Notes under the pieces: generated by a model
The model's database searches: none
Told to the model about the DNA's origin: nothing
Seen by the model: only the letters and a program-made list of their open reading frames with translations
Assembly: GCF_014280435.1 (NCBI RefSeq)
Contig: NZ_CP060388.1
Location: forward strand, 3,237,501-3,301,500
DNA: 64,000 bases
Origin: Sphingobium sp. KCTC 72723
GTDB lineage: Bacteria; Pseudomonadota; Alphaproteobacteria; Sphingomonadales; Sphingomonadaceae
Direction of reading: 5' to 3'
Position numbers and translations under genes: made by a program
Shown here: positions 24,755-35,206 of the stretch, piece after piece
Layout of the letters: each line of letters starts with the position of its first letter
How positions within the stretch are numbered: position 1 is the first letter of the stretch

Positions 24755-26083
24755 ATGAACGACCATTCCCTTGCCCTCCCCGCGCCCTCGACCGAGCAAC
24801 CGTCCAGCCCGGCATCGTTGCGGCGGCAGCGGTCGACCATCGTCGCTCTGGTGCTGCTGATCGCTTGTTTCGGCATTGGCGGATTCCTGATCCCGATTGG
24901 CGGTGCGGTGATCGGCTCCGGCCAGATCGGCCTGCAATCGCGGGTCAAGAAGATCGCCCATCCCAGTGGCGGCGTGGTCGCCGAAATATTGGTCGAAAAC
25001 GGGCAAAAGGTCCGCAAGGGGCAAGTATTGCTGCGCTTCGACGACACGGTGTCGCGCGCCGACGCCAGTTTTTCCAGCCTGAGCGTTGACCAGTTGCTGG
25101 CGCGCCGCGCCCGGCTGGAGGCGGAGCAGGCAGGCGCGGGCAGTATCGCCTTTCCGCCCGAATTACGGCGCAACGATCCATCGACGTTGCGGGCGATAGC
25201 GGACGAGGAAAAGCTGTTCCGAATTCGGCGCAGCGAGCAGGCGGGCCTGGCAGCCCAGTTGCGCGCGCGGGTGGCGCAATATGACCAGCAGATCCAAGGC
25301 TATCAGGCGCAGATCAACGCGGTGCAGGCGCAACGCCGCCTGATCGAACCGGAGCGCAGGGGCGTCCGCGACTTGTGGAAGCAGGATCTGGTGACGATCA
25401 GCCGCATGAACGAGCTGGAGCGGTCCGCCGTCGATTTGCAGGGTAGCGTCGGCGCGTTGCAGGCCAGCATCGCGCAGGCGCAGGCGCGCATTACCGAAGC
25501 GCGCGAACAGATCATCCAACTGGGCCAGACCAGCCGGGTGGACGCAGGCACCGAATTGTCGCGCGTCAATGACAGTCTCAACCAGCAGCAGGTTCGCAGC
25601 GTGTCGGCCATCGATGCGCGCGAACGCAGCGTCGTGCGCGCGCCCTATGACGGGGTGGTGGACAAGCTGAGCGTCAGTACCATTGGCGGGGTCGTGCGCC
25701 CGGCGGACGTGATGATGGAAATCGTGCCGGACAGCGACCAGATGCTGGTGGACGGCGCGGTGCAACCCAGCGACATCGACCAGATCCGCGTCGGACAAGA
25801 GGCGCGCATCCGTTTTGCGTCGTTCAACAGTCCTGCAACCCCCGAAATCCGGGGACGGGTGACATTCGTCGCGGCGGACCAGACCAGCGATCCGCAAAGC
25901 CGGGTCAGCTATTATCCGGTGCGGGTCGCGATCGACGAAGGCGACCTGAGCAAATATCCAGAGCTGGTGCTGAAAGCCGGGATGCCCGCCGACCTGTTCA
26001 TAGAAACCGGGCAGCGATCCATGATTTCCTACCTGACCAAGCCGTTGCGCGATCAGTTCGCGCGCGCATTTACGGACAATTGA
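24755..26083 (+). CDS. Type I secretion periplasmic adaptor (HlyD/PrtE-like)
   Basis: Membrane-fusion subunit of 442 residues. It has a short cytoplasmic N-terminus, a single TM (about 29-52, TIVALVLLIACFGIGGF), a lipoyl half-domain (KKIAHPSGGVVAEILVENGQKV), a long coiled-coil hairpin rich in Gln and Arg (about 110-270), a second lipoyl half (VRAPYDGVVDKLSV) and a C-terminal beta domain. It starts 4 bp after the ABC gene stop and ends 3 bp before the TolC gene. The length and order match HlyD family proteins from PrtDEF systems. Confidence 0.93.
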   Translation: MNDHSLALPAPSTEQPSSPASLRRQRSTIVALVLLIACFGIGGFLIPIGGAVIGSGQIGLQSRVKKIAHPSGGVVAEILVENGQKVRKGQVLLRFDDTVSRADASFSSLSVDQLLARRARLEAEQAGAGSIAFPPELRRNDPSTLRAIADEEKLFRIRRSEQAGLAAQLRARVAQYDQQIQGYQAQINAVQAQRRLIEPERRGVRDLWKQDLVTISRMNELERSAVDLQGSVGALQASIAQAQARITEAREQIIQLGQTSRVDAGTELSRVNDSLNQQQVRSVSAIDARERSVVRAPYDGVVDKLSVSTIGGVVRPADVMMEIVPDSDQMLVDGAVQPSDIDQIRVGQEARIRFASFNSPATPEIRGRVTFVAADQTSDPQSRVSYYPVRVAIDEGDLSKYPELVLKAGMPADLFIETGQRSMISYLTKPLRDQFARAFTDN

Positions 26084-26086
26084 GCC

Positions 26087-27667
26087 ATGCGGTTGCAGAT
26101 CATGCGGGCGGCCCTGCTGGGCGGAGTGGCAATGCTGGCGCAGATTGCCGGGGTGCATTCACAACAGGCGCAGGCTGCGCCGCGCCCGCCGCTCGAATAT
26201 CGCCCTGCCCTGCCGCTGGAAGCCAATGGCGCGCTGGCCGGGCGCGATATGGCAGCGCCGGTGGCGACGCTGGAGGATGCGATCGCGCTGGCTTACTGGA
26301 CCAATCCCAGCTTGCTGGCGCAACGATCCACATTGCGCGCGGCCGACACGCTCTATCCCGAAGCCCGGTCGGCCTATGGGCCGCAGCTCAACCTTCAGGC
26401 GAGCCATGCCTATGCCTATGACCGGACCGAAACGCAGGACGATGTGTGGCGGCGGGACAAGGGATTCAGTTCGACCGCCGACCTGATCTTCTCGCAAAAC
26501 CTGTTCAGTTCGGGGCGCAAGGCCGCGGCAGAGGGCGCGGCGCTGGCGGAAATTGAAGTGGGCCGCAACCAGTTGCGCCTGCGCGAGGCCCAGGTGATGC
26601 TGGACGTGATCGCCGCTTATGTCGCGGTGATCCGCGACCGGGAGATTGTCGGCATCGCCAACGAAAATCTGGCATTGCTCGACCGGCAATATGACAGCAG
26701 CGCCAAGCGGTTCAAGGTAAGGGAAATCACCTCCACCGACCTGCAACAGGTGCGCACGCGCGTCGAATTTGGCCGCGCGCAATTGTTGAGCGCCAAGGGA
26801 CAGCTGGGGGCAAGCGAATCCCGCTTCGTCCAGCATATCGGCGCTTTGCCGGGCAATCTGGCCGAACCCTCACTGCCGCTGAGCGGCGTTGCTTCGCTCG
26901 ATCAGGCCTATGCGCTGGTCGATGGCAACAGCCCGCTGGTGCAGGCGGCGATGGCGCGGGAAAAGATTTCGCGGGCCAATGTGGCAAGCGCACGGGCCGA
27001 ACGCGGGCCGGACCTGTCCTGGCAGGGTTCGGGTTCCTATGGCACCGTCACGCCCTATCAAAACCGGCTGCGCGCGACTGAGATACGCTCCGCACTGGTG
27101 CTGACCGTGCCGATTATCGATTCGGGCGCACGGCGCGCGCGGATCGAGCGGGCGCGGCAGGGCAATGACGCGGACTGGCGACTGGTGGACATGGCGTTGC
27201 GCGATGCGCGGCAATCGGCGGCCAGCGCGTGGGACGGATACCAGGCTGGGCGCCTCTCGCTCGCCCATTATCGGCAGGCGACCGAGGCAGCGGAACAGGC
27301 CTATGAGGGCGCTTTAGCGCAGGAAAAGGCCGGGATGCGGACCACGCTGGACGTGCTGGACCTAGCCCGCGACCTGCTGACGGTGCGGACCAGTTATGTG
27401 TCGGCGCGCGCCAACGAATATGTCGCCAAGAGCAACCTGATCTCCGCGATGGGCAATCTGGAGGGGCCGTTGCTGGTGCCTGCCATCCGGTCCTATGACC
27501 CGCAAGGCAATTTTCAGCGGCAGGATGGCCGGGGCGATGTGCCAGCGCTGACATATGTGTTGTCGGGTCTGGACGATATATTCGTTACGGACATGCAATA
27601 TAATCGTCCGATCCGCGACTCGGCAGGATTAACCATGTCGCGCCAGCAATTGCTTGGACAAGATTGA
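26087..27667 (+). CDS. TolC-family outer-membrane secretion channel
   Basis: 526-residue outer-membrane efflux/secretion protein. A signal peptide (about 1-30) ends near SQQAQAAP. Two repeats of the outer-membrane efflux domain follow (about 60-290 and 290-480), with the recognisable helices ATLEDAIALAYWTNPSLLAQRSTLRAA and LQQVRTRVEFGRAQLLSAKGQLG. It completes the type I secretion machinery with the two preceding genes. A C-terminal extension of about 50 residues (after NLEGPLLVPAIRSYDP) is longer than in typical TolC. Alternatively it may also serve the Pel-like system, where no PelC is found (inference). Confidence 0.92.
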   Translation: MRLQIMRAALLGGVAMLAQIAGVHSQQAQAAPRPPLEYRPALPLEANGALAGRDMAAPVATLEDAIALAYWTNPSLLAQRSTLRAADTLYPEARSAYGPQLNLQASHAYAYDRTETQDDVWRRDKGFSSTADLIFSQNLFSSGRKAAAEGAALAEIEVGRNQLRLREAQVMLDVIAAYVAVIRDREIVGIANENLALLDRQYDSSAKRFKVREITSTDLQQVRTRVEFGRAQLLSAKGQLGASESRFVQHIGALPGNLAEPSLPLSGVASLDQAYALVDGNSPLVQAAMAREKISRANVASARAERGPDLSWQGSGSYGTVTPYQNRLRATEIRSALVLTVPIIDSGARRARIERARQGNDADWRLVDMALRDARQSAASAWDGYQAGRLSLAHYRQATEAAEQAYEGALAQEKAGMRTTLDVLDLARDLLTVRTSYVSARANEYVAKSNLISAMGNLEGPLLVPAIRSYDPQGNFQRQDGRGDVPALTYVLSGLDDIFVTDMQYNRPIRDSAGLTMSRQQLLGQD

Positions 27668-27897
27668 GCCGCATCATAATTGACGAGAAAGATAATCGCG
27701 TTCTTCTGTTACGGACGGATATTATTTAGCAAAATTTGTCTGAATTTGTGACAATATTATAGTTGATCCCGCAATTTTACATAGTTAACGGGCTTTGAGA
27801 CTGCCATGCCTTGATATAGAATCCTGGGCGTGGGTTTCTGCTCCACCATCATCACCGGGTTGATAGCGGCAGCGACAAGACGAGCGGGATTGACAGC
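27668..27897. promoter_or_regulatory. AT-rich leader before the RTX/Pel-like operon
   Basis: 230 bp, clearly AT-rich (27680-27790) in a GC-rich neighbourhood, between the T1SS genes and the RTX gene. It probably carries the main promoter of the long operon that follows. No terminator hairpin and no exact operator were identified. Confidence 0.4.
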
Positions 27898-30800
27898 ATG
27901 ATCATCGACGGCAACCTGAATGACTGGACGTCTGCGGACCGGATCGATCGTGGCATCAGCCCCGGCTATGAAATCTACGCCAAGTCGGACGGAACGGATT
28001 TCGTCTTTGCACTGAAATCGGGCGTCGCCATCGGGGCGAACACGACTTTTTGGCTGAATACGGATCGCAACGCCTCGACGGGTTATCAGATATTCGGCTT
28101 TGCCGGTGGCGCGGAATATAATGTCAATGTCGCTGCAGACGGCACGCTTTCGCTGTATTCGGGCGGCGCGGGTCAGACCCTGGTGCTGCCCACCAAATTG
28201 ACATCTGCCTTTTCAGCGGACGGCACTTTGCTGGAATTTCGCGTGGCCAAAAGCGCGATCGGCACACCGGGCGCGATCGACGTGCTGGCGGACGTCAACG
28301 ACAATGTTTTTCTGCCGGGAAGCTATTCTTCAGGCGGGTTTACCGTGTTCAACGACACCGGCGTCGTCGCGGACGCGGCACAGCGGATCGGCATAGTCTA
28401 TTCGCAGACCACAGCGAACAATTATTTCAGCGCGACGGCCTATTCGCAACTGTTCATGGCCGCACAGTCGCAGGCGATGCAGGCAGGCGTGGCTTTCGAC
28501 ATATTGACCGAAGCGGACCTGACTAACCTGTCGACGCTGGCCAAATATGACTCGATCGTCTTCCCATCCTTCCGCAACGTCCAAGCCGATCAGGTCATAG
28601 CCATCACCCAGGCGCTGGAGCAGGCGACCAAGCAGTTCGGCATCGGCCTGATCGCGGCGGGCGAGTTCATGACCAATGACGCGGCGGGCAATGCGCTGGC
28701 TGGCGACAGCTATGCGCGCATGAAGTTGCTGTTCGACGCGACGCGCGTGACCGGCGGCACCGGCGACGTGACGTTGAAGGCCAGCGATGCAGGCAGCCTG
28801 GTGCTGGACGGCTACGCGTCGGGCGAAGTGATCCACCAATATAGCGGCGTCGGCTGGAACGGTTTTACCAGCGTCAGCGGCACCGGCACTACCATCGCCA
28901 CGGCGACCGTCGCGGGGCAGGATTATGCCGCCGCCATTGCCACCCAGACCGGCGGGCGCAATGTGCTGTTTTCCAGCGACGCGGTGATGGCCGACAATAA
29001 TATGCTGCAAAAGGCGATCGATTATTCGGTCAATGGCAATGAGAGCATTTCGGTGGGCCTCCAGATCACTCGCATGGCCGGTATCACCGCCGCGCGCGTG
29101 GACATGGACCAGAGCCAGGAAGTGTTCGAGGTCAACCCGGAGAATGGATCGGCAGGCATCTATGACAAGATGATCCCGATCCTGGCCGAATGGAAGTCCG
29201 CGTTCAATTTCGTCGGCAGCTATTATGTCAATGTCGGTGCGGATGCCACCAATGGCCAGACGACCGACTGGGCCGTGTCCCTGCCCTATTACAAGTCGCT
29301 GCTGGACATGGGCAATGAGCTGGGTTCGCACAGCTATACCCATCCTGAAAATACCAATGTGCTGACGGCCGAACAGATCGCCTATGAATTTGGCCAGTCG
29401 CGCGCGGTGCTGGAACAGCAATTGAGCGCGTTTTTGGGCAAGGCCGTGGTCATCGACGGTGCCGCTGTCCCCGGCGCGCCGGAGCAAATCGCAACATCCG
29501 AAGAAATCCTGAAATATTACAGCTATGTATCGGGCGGCTATTCGGGCATCGGTGCAGGCTATCCCAATGCGTTCGGCTATATGACGCCGACTGATGCCGC
29601 AGCCGACAAGGTCTATATCGCGCCCAACACCGCGTTCGACTTCACGCTGATGGAGTTTCAGAAAAAGACCGTCGCGCAGGCCGAAGCCCAATGGGCGGCG
29701 GAGTTCAAGGAAATCACGGCGCATGGCGAAACGCCGATCGTGGTGTGGCCATGGCATGATTATGGCCCGACGGCATGGAGTACGGACGGCACCAGCCCCT
29801 ACGTCAAGCAGATGTTCACCAACTATATCGCCATGGCCGCCAATTACGGCATGGAATTCGTGACACTGGGCGAACTGGCCGACCGGATCAGCGCGTTTGA
29901 GAAAACGACCGTCACGTCCAGCATCGCGGGCAATGTCGTCACCGCAACCGTCGCCGCGCCGCAGAGCGTCGGCACATTCGCGCTCGATCTGGACAATCTG
30001 ACCACGGGTCAGGTGATCAAGAGCGTGGCGGGATGGTATGCCTATGACGCCGACAGCCTGTTCCTGCCCGCCAATGGCGGCACCTATGCCATCACGGTGG
30101 GCGCGGCGGCGGACGATGTGACGCACATCACCAAGCTGCCCATGCGCGCCAGCCTGTTGTCGCTGACCGGCGACGGTCGCACGCTCAGCTTCTCGGTTCA
30201 GGGCGAAGGGCAGGTCGTGGTCGATGTGCAGGCGCCCGGCAACAACTGGGTCGTGGTCACGGGCGGCACCATCGTCAGCCAGGTCGGCGAACTGGTGACG
30301 ATCGACATCGGTGCAATTGGTCAACATGCCGTGACGGTGGGCTATACCGCCAATCTGGCCCCCACCATCACCAGCGGCAGCGGCGCGGCCACCGCGACCT
30401 TCACGATCGCGGAAAATGCCTCCGCCGTCACAACCATCGCAGCCAGCGACGCCAACAGCGTGTCGGGCGATAAGGTCGCCTATGCGATCAAGGCGGGCGC
30501 AGACGATGGCGGCCTGTTCGCGATCAATGCGACGACGGGCGCATTGACGTTCAAGGCCGGACCGGACTTTGAAAATCCGGGCGATGCCAACAAGGATAAT
30601 GTCTATGCCGTCACGGTCGTTGCCACCGATGCGCGCGGCCTGACCGATACACAGGCGCTCAGCGTGCGCGTGACCGATGTGGCAGGCGTGACGACGACCG
30701 GCACGATCGGTGCGAATACGATCAACGGCACATCGGAGCAGGACCGGCTGGATGGCGGCTGGGGCAACGACATCATCAATGGCCTGGGCGGCAACGACAC

Positions 30801-31233
30801 GCTGATCGGCGGGTTGGGCAACGACACGCTATATGGTGGGGACGGTATCGACCTGCTGATCGGGGGGAATGGCCGCGACCTGATGACCGGCGGCAATGGG
30901 GTGGATACGTTCCGCTTTGAATCCACGCTCGACAGCCGGACCGGATCCGGCAACCGCGACATCATCAATGATTTCCAGTCCGGCGTGGACAAGATCGACC
31001 TGTCGGCCATCGACGCCAGAGCGTCGCTGTTCAGCTGGGGCGATCAGGCCTTTACTTTCCGCGCGGGCGCAGGCGCGTCCATCACCGCTGAGGGGCAATT
31101 GCGTTATCGCTACGAAACGGTGAGCGGGATCGATTATACCGTGGTGGAAGGCGCCAATTCGGGCAGCAGCGTCGATTTCGCCATCGCGCTGGCCGGGCGG
31201 CATGTCCTGACCGCGAACGACTTCATCCTCTAA
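27898..31233 (+). CDS. RTX protein with PelA-like polysaccharide deacetylase domain
   Basis: 1,111-residue protein without an N-terminal signal, as expected for a type I secretion substrate. Domains in order: a beta-rich N-terminal region that may bind carbohydrate (about 1-150); an amidotransferase-like alpha/beta domain (about 155-375); a NodB/CE-type deacetylase (about 385-670); beta-sandwich segments; a cadherin-like repeat (about 820-930); six RTX nonapeptides of GGxGxDxL type (about 953-1003); and a serralysin-like C-terminal export region. Deacetylase metal residues are visible: Asp 402/Asp 404 in RVDMDQ and His 478/His 482 in GSHSYTHP. Pseudomonas PelA has D528/D530 and H600/H604 with nearly the same spacing (recalled). 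It lies between the T1SS genes and pelG, so it is probably the extracellular deacetylase half of a split PelA. Confidence 0.85.
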   Translation: MIIDGNLNDWTSADRIDRGISPGYEIYAKSDGTDFVFALKSGVAIGANTTFWLNTDRNASTGYQIFGFAGGAEYNVNVAADGTLSLYSGGAGQTLVLPTKLTSAFSADGTLLEFRVAKSAIGTPGAIDVLADVNDNVFLPGSYSSGGFTVFNDTGVVADAAQRIGIVYSQTTANNYFSATAYSQLFMAAQSQAMQAGVAFDILTEADLTNLSTLAKYDSIVFPSFRNVQADQVIAITQALEQATKQFGIGLIAAGEFMTNDAAGNALAGDSYARMKLLFDATRVTGGTGDVTLKASDAGSLVLDGYASGEVIHQYSGVGWNGFTSVSGTGTTIATATVAGQDYAAAIATQTGGRNVLFSSDAVMADNNMLQKAIDYSVNGNESISVGLQITRMAGITAARVDMDQSQEVFEVNPENGSAGIYDKMIPILAEWKSAFNFVGSYYVNVGADATNGQTTDWAVSLPYYKSLLDMGNELGSHSYTHPENTNVLTAEQIAYEFGQSRAVLEQQLSAFLGKAVVIDGAAVPGAPEQIATSEEILKYYSYVSGGYSGIGAGYPNAFGYMTPTDAAADKVYIAPNTAFDFTLMEFQKKTVAQAEAQWAAEFKEITAHGETPIVVWPWHDYGPTAWSTDGTSPYVKQMFTNYIAMAANYGMEFVTLGELADRISAFEKTTVTSSIAGNVVTATVAAPQSVGTFALDLDNLTTGQVIKSVAGWYAYDADSLFLPANGGTYAITVGAAADDVTHITKLPMRASLLSLTGDGRTLSFSVQGEGQVVVDVQAPGNNWVVVTGGTIVSQVGELVTIDIGAIGQHAVTVGYTANLAPTITSGSGAATATFTIAENASAVTTIAASDANSVSGDKVAYAIKAGADDGGLFAINATTGALTFKAGPDFENPGDANKDNVYAVTVVATDARGLTDTQALSVRVTDVAGVTTTGTIGANTINGTSEQDRLDGGWGNDIINGLGGNDTLIGGLGNDTLYGGDGIDLLIGGNGRDLMTGGNGVDTFRFESTLDSRTGSGNRDIINDFQSGVDKIDLSAIDARASLFSWGDQAFTFRAGAGASITAEGQLRYRYETVSGIDYTVVEGANSGSSVDFAIALAGRHVLTANDFIL

Positions 31234-31242
31234 CCCGCAATC

Positions 31243-32628
31243 ATGGCCGGCATCGGGTTCAAACTGGCCAAAATGGCCCGTGACGGCGGCGTGAGCGGTG
31301 TCGTGGGGGCGGCTGCTTACGGCGCGATGATCAGCGCCGGTCCCTGGCTGGTGACAGTCATTGCCACGCTGGCGCTGGCGCAATGGATGCCGGGCCGGAT
31401 CGCGCCCGACGCCATCGCCATGGTGCAGACGGTGCTGATCTACGGGTTCAGCCTGTCGGCGCTGATGGCTGCGCCGATCAGCCTGCTGACCGTGCGCCTG
31501 GTGGCGGATCGCCTTTATGCCGGGGCGGACGATCATATTCCCGGCCTGCTGATGGCGGCACTGGCGGGGGGTGGATTGCTGGCCTTTGCCGCAGGGTCGG
31601 TGGTTTTCGGTTTCCTGGCTGGCCTGTCGCTGGGCCAGGCATCGCTGGCGACGCTGTTGCTGACCTGGTTGACGCAGATATGGATCGTGTCGCCCCTGCT
31701 GACCGCGATCCACCGCTATCGCATGGTGATGACGGCCTATGGCATGGGCGTTGCTGTCGCTGCACTGTTGATCGGGCAATCCCCGGACCGGATATTGGCC
31801 GCGCTGGCGGCGGGGGTTGCAGTGACGCTGATCGCGTTGCTGCTGACGCTGCGCCATCATTTCCGCGACGCCCCGGTTTTCGGCGTCGCCGACCTGCCCG
31901 ACCCCAAGCGCGCCGTGCTGCTGGTGCTGACCGGCTGCGCTTCGGCCGGGGCGATGTGGATCGACAAGATGCTGTTGTGGAATGCGCCGGGCAGCGTGGC
32001 GACGCTGGGGGCGCTGCGGCTGAACCCCATCAATGATTATGGCAGTTTTTTAGGGATTTTGACGATCATTCCGGGCCTGACGCTGATCCTGATAGCGGCG
32101 GAAACCCGATTCGACAAGGCGTTTGGCGACATGATCGCGCGCTGCACCGGCACGTCGACGATGGAGCGGATCGAACAGGCGCGCGAACAGGTGATGCGGG
32201 TGATATTGGGCGATTTCCGGCTGTTGCTGCTGGTCCAGTCTATCATTGCCGCGCTGGCATGGGTATTTGCGGTGCCGTTGTTCGATGCGCTGGGCGGCAA
32301 TGTCGCAGGGATATTCGCCTTTCGCCACACGGCGCTGGGCGTATTGTTCCACCTGATCGCCATCCAGATGACGGTGATCCTGTCCTATTACGACCTGTTC
32401 GGCCGCATCCTGCTGATCTGGGGCAGTTTCCTGATGGCGAGCGCGGCGGCGGTGCTGATCGATTGGGATCTGGGCTTTGCCGCGTTCGGGCGCGGCTATA
32501 TGGTCGGCGCTGTGACGGCGGCGGCGGTGGGGCTGGCCGTGGTGCTGCAATCGACATCGCAGCTGACCTATTTGCTGTTCGTGGGGAATAATCCCGCGAT
32601 CATCGGCGCGCGCGGACGGTGGTTCTGA
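31243..32628 (+). CDS. pelG: PelG-like polysaccharide flippase/exporter
   Basis: Integral membrane protein of 461 residues with about 12 hydrophobic segments, in the MATE/Wzx-like superfamily. The N-terminus MAGIGFKLAKMARDGGVSG and the segment ISAGPWLVTVI are hallmarks of PelG, which moves the Pel polymer across the inner membrane with PelD, PelE and PelF. It starts 9 bp after the RTX gene and 2 bp separate its stop from the next ATG, so all are one transcript. C-terminal LTYLLFVGNNPA also matches the family. The length is normal for PelG (about 456). Confidence 0.88.
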   Translation: MAGIGFKLAKMARDGGVSGVVGAAAYGAMISAGPWLVTVIATLALAQWMPGRIAPDAIAMVQTVLIYGFSLSALMAAPISLLTVRLVADRLYAGADDHIPGLLMAALAGGGLLAFAAGSVVFGFLAGLSLGQASLATLLLTWLTQIWIVSPLLTAIHRYRMVMTAYGMGVAVAALLIGQSPDRILAALAAGVAVTLIALLLTLRHHFRDAPVFGVADLPDPKRAVLLVLTGCASAGAMWIDKMLLWNAPGSVATLGALRLNPINDYGSFLGILTIIPGLTLILIAAETRFDKAFGDMIARCTGTSTMERIEQAREQVMRVILGDFRLLLLVQSIIAALAWVFAVPLFDALGGNVAGIFAFRHTALGVLFHLIAIQMTVILSYYDLFGRILLIWGSFLMASAAAVLIDWDLGFAAFGRGYMVGAVTAAAVGLAVVLQSTSQLTYLLFVGNNPAIIGARGRWF

Positions 32629-32630
32629 CC

Positions 32631-33512
32631 ATGGGCGCTTCCCTTTTCCGCTGGAGCCGTCGCACGCTGATCGCGTCCGGGGCGGCGATGGTCGCTGCCG
32701 GGATGGGCGGGCGCGCGGCCAAGGCCGATGGCGGGGGGAAGCCTTGGCGCTGGGCGGTCGATTATGGCGCGCATAGCGACCCGGCGTTGGCGCGGGACTA
32801 TCAATTGCTGGTGCTGGAACCCGACCATGATCGCCCGATCGCGCCGCTGCGTGGTCCCGATGCGATGCTGTTGGGCTATGTCAGTCTGGGCGAGGTGGAA
32901 AAAAACCGACCCTATTATGCCGACCTGCTGGCCGCAGGCGCGTTGTTGGCGGCGAACCCGCACTGGCCCGACGCGCGCATGGCCGACCTGCGCCATCCCG
33001 CATGGGGCAAAGTGCTGCTGGACCGAGTCATTCCGGGCATTTTGGCGCTAGGCTATAATGGAATCTTCATCGACACCGCCGATAATGCCGAAGCAATGGA
33101 ACAGGCGGACCCGATTGGCAAGGCAGGCATGGTGGATGCAGCAGGCGCGCTGATCCTGGCTATCCGCGCGCGCTTTCCGGGCATCGCCATCATGCTGAAC
33201 CGGGGATATGCGCTGTTGCCGCGCGTGGCGGGCGCGATCAACCATGTGCTGGGCGAGGCTATGGCGTCGCGCTGGAACTTCGCGCGGAAAGACTATGAGT
33301 TGCTGACCCAGAGCGATTGGGACTGGCAGGCGAGCCGATTGCGCGCGGCGCAGGCGATCAATCCGGCGCTGCGCGTCATGACGCTGGATTATTGGCATAG
33401 CGCCGACCGGCGACAGGTCGCGGCGCTCTACGCGCGGGAACGGGCGGCGGGGTTTCTGCCCTATGTCTCCACGCTGGCGCTCGACCATCTGGTCGACGAG
33501 CCGGGCGGATGA
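32631..33512 (+). CDS. PelA-like glycoside hydrolase (GH114/GH166 type), hydrolase half only
   Basis: 293-residue exported hydrolase with a Tat-like N-terminus (RWSRRTLIASGAAMVAAG). The TIM-barrel resembles endo-alpha-1,4-polygalactosaminidase and the N-terminal hydrolase domain of PelA, which cuts partially deacetylated N-acetylgalactosamine polymer. Acid/base candidates are Asp in GYNGIFIDTADN (about 147-158) and Glu in INHVLGEAMASRW (about 210), like PelA D160/E218 (recalled). PelA is about 948 residues and also contains a deacetylase; here that part is missing and appears instead in the RTX protein at 27898. The ATG at 32631 is preferred to an in-frame GTG at 32619. It overlaps the next gene by 4 bp. 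Confidence 0.85.
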   Translation: MGASLFRWSRRTLIASGAAMVAAGMGGRAAKADGGGKPWRWAVDYGAHSDPALARDYQLLVLEPDHDRPIAPLRGPDAMLLGYVSLGEVEKNRPYYADLLAAGALLAANPHWPDARMADLRHPAWGKVLLDRVIPGILALGYNGIFIDTADNAEAMEQADPIGKAGMVDAAGALILAIRARFPGIAIMLNRGYALLPRVAGAINHVLGEAMASRWNFARKDYELLTQSDWDWQASRLRAAQAINPALRVMTLDYWHSADRRQVAALYARERAAGFLPYVSTLALDHLVDEPGG

Positions 33513-35206
33513 GCGTGGGCGCACAGACAGCGCGCTACCAATGGGCTGTTCCGCTGATCGGCGGCGCGGCCCTTGTGGCATTGAGCCTGTTACTGATCCC
33601 CAAAAGCGTGGAAGTGAGCGAGGCGCTGGACCATCACCCGGCGACGCCGGGTGCCGCGCCCGCCCGGCCCGCTCCGTTGGTCGCGTCCTTGCCCGCGCCG
33701 CCGGAACTCGCATCGCTGATTGCCGGTGCCGACGCAACGGATATTGCGCAGGCAGTCGCGCGGCTGACGGCGCAGGGCGCTGCCGTTACTACTGCGCAGG
33801 TGGTGCATGATCTGGAGCGTGCAGGGCGCGGGCCGGTGGCGCTGGCGTTCCTTGATCTGCGTGCCGACGGGGGTTCGCCCGCGCTGTGGCGTATCCACTA
33901 TGAATTGGTCCGCAAGCTGGGCGATGCAGGCCGGGCGCAGGCGATGATCGACGCGGCTGTCCAGCGCGGCAGCGCGGTGCCGGCGCGCGACATTATAGAG
34001 GCGGCCTATGGCGCGAACCGGCCCGACATGCTGGTCTTGGCGGCGGAGAATGGGGCCATCCCTGCGCCCGACGCAAAGCTGGCGCTGGACCTTGCCCGGC
34101 GGTTCGAAAAGGCCGGGCAGATCGACCTGATCGGGCGGCTGGACCGCGTGACCAAGGCACCATGGCGGCAGAGCGACCCGTGGCTGGCCATGCGGCTGGC
34201 GCAGCGCGCGGCGGATCGTGATGGGGCGTTGCGCTATGCTTTGCTGCTGCCCGCCGGGCAGCGTGAGGCGGCGCGCGAAGCGATCTTGCGGGAACAAGGC
34301 GACCGGGGGGCGTTGCGCAGCCTGTTGATGGAGCGTGCAAGGCGACCCGGCGCGGACCATGGCGCGATTGCCGAACAGTTGCTGGCGGCGGGATTTCGCG
34401 AAGATGCAATGGGCGTGCTGGAACGAGGCGCGGCGAAGCTGCCAGTGCGGCACAAGCTGTCGCAACGATTGCTGTATCTGATGGGACCGCGTCCGGCTGC
34501 GCCCGAGGCTGGCTGGCTGGCGGCGCGGGCTACGGGCCAGCGGGAATGGATCGAACCCTATATGCAGCGCGTGCCGCCACGTGACGCATTGGCGTTTCTG
34601 GCCCGGCACCCGATGGCCGACCGCCCGGACATGCAGATGACGCGGCTGTCGCTGGCGCGATCCGCCGGGGATGATGAGGCCGCGCGGGGGTTGTTCCGCG
34701 CGCTGCTGGACCGGCCCGACCTGTCGGTGGAGCAACTGCGCGCGTTGTCCGCCGCTGCGCCCGACCGGCTGGACCCGGGGCTGGCGCGCAAGCTGACCGA
34801 GCGGCGGATGCAGGCGGGGATCGGTAACGGGCAGGATGCAATGGCGCTGGCATGGGCGGCGTGGAATGCAGGCGATGCGGCCACAGCGGGGACGCTGGTG
34901 GGCGGCTATCTGCGCCGCAATCCCGATGATCCGGCGGCGCTGCGGCTGATGGCCTATGTGGCGCGCAAGGAAAAGGGCGAGGGTGCGGCGCGGCCATGGC
35001 GGGAGCGGGCGCTGGCCAACACGCCGCCCGGCACGCGCGAACAGGCCGAATTGCTGGAAAGCCTGGGTCGCCTGCCCCAGGCGCTGGTCGTGGTCGACGG
35101 CCTGATCGACGCGCGACCCGCCGACCGATCGCTAACGGCGTATAAGGCGCGGCTGTTGCTGGCCAATGGGCAGCCGGGCCGCGCCCGCAAGATATTGCAG
35201 CCATGA
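33509..35206 (+). CDS. PelB-like TPR protein, membrane-anchored half
   Basis: 565-residue protein with one N-terminal TM (about 12-30, AVPLIGGAALVALSLLLIP) and an otherwise helical body of tetratricopeptide-like repeats rich in Ala, Leu and Arg (about 70-560). There is no beta-barrel. In Pseudomonas, PelB is one chain of about 1,190 residues with periplasmic TPRs that bind PelA followed by an outer-membrane barrel. Here the TPR part is a separate protein held in the inner membrane, and the barrel is the next gene. ATGA overlaps join it to both neighbours. Assignment rests on position and fold rather than on a strong sequence signature. Confidence 0.7.
   Translation: MSVGAQTARYQWAVPLIGGAALVALSLLLIPKSVEVSEALDHHPATPGAAPARPAPLVASLPAPPELASLIAGADATDIAQAVARLTAQGAAVTTAQVVHDLERAGRGPVALAFLDLRADGGSPALWRIHYELVRKLGDAGRAQAMIDAAVQRGSAVPARDIIEAAYGANRPDMLVLAAENGAIPAPDAKLALDLARRFEKAGQIDLIGRLDRVTKAPWRQSDPWLAMRLAQRAADRDGALRYALLLPAGQREAAREAILREQGDRGALRSLLMERARRPGADHGAIAEQLLAAGFREDAMGVLERGAAKLPVRHKLSQRLLYLMGPRPAAPEAGWLAARATGQREWIEPYMQRVPPRDALAFLARHPMADRPDMQMTRLSLARSAGDDEAARGLFRALLDRPDLSVEQLRALSAAAPDRLDPGLARKLTERRMQAGIGNGQDAMALAWAAWNAGDAATAGTLVGGYLRRNPDDPAALRLMAYVARKEKGEGAARPWRERALANTPPGTREQAELLESLGRLPQALVVVDGLIDARPADRSLTAYKARLLLANGQPGRARKILQP

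Noticed and set aside
28330..30327. 665-residue minus-strand frame
   Set aside because: It is the reverse frame of the RTX gene, kept open by GC-rich codon bias; no domain is recognisable.
30751..30906. RTX repeats as a CRISPR-like or tandem DNA array
   Set aside because: The periodicity is 27 bp within a coding frame and translates into GGxGxDxLx nonapeptides, so it is protein structure, not a DNA repeat system.
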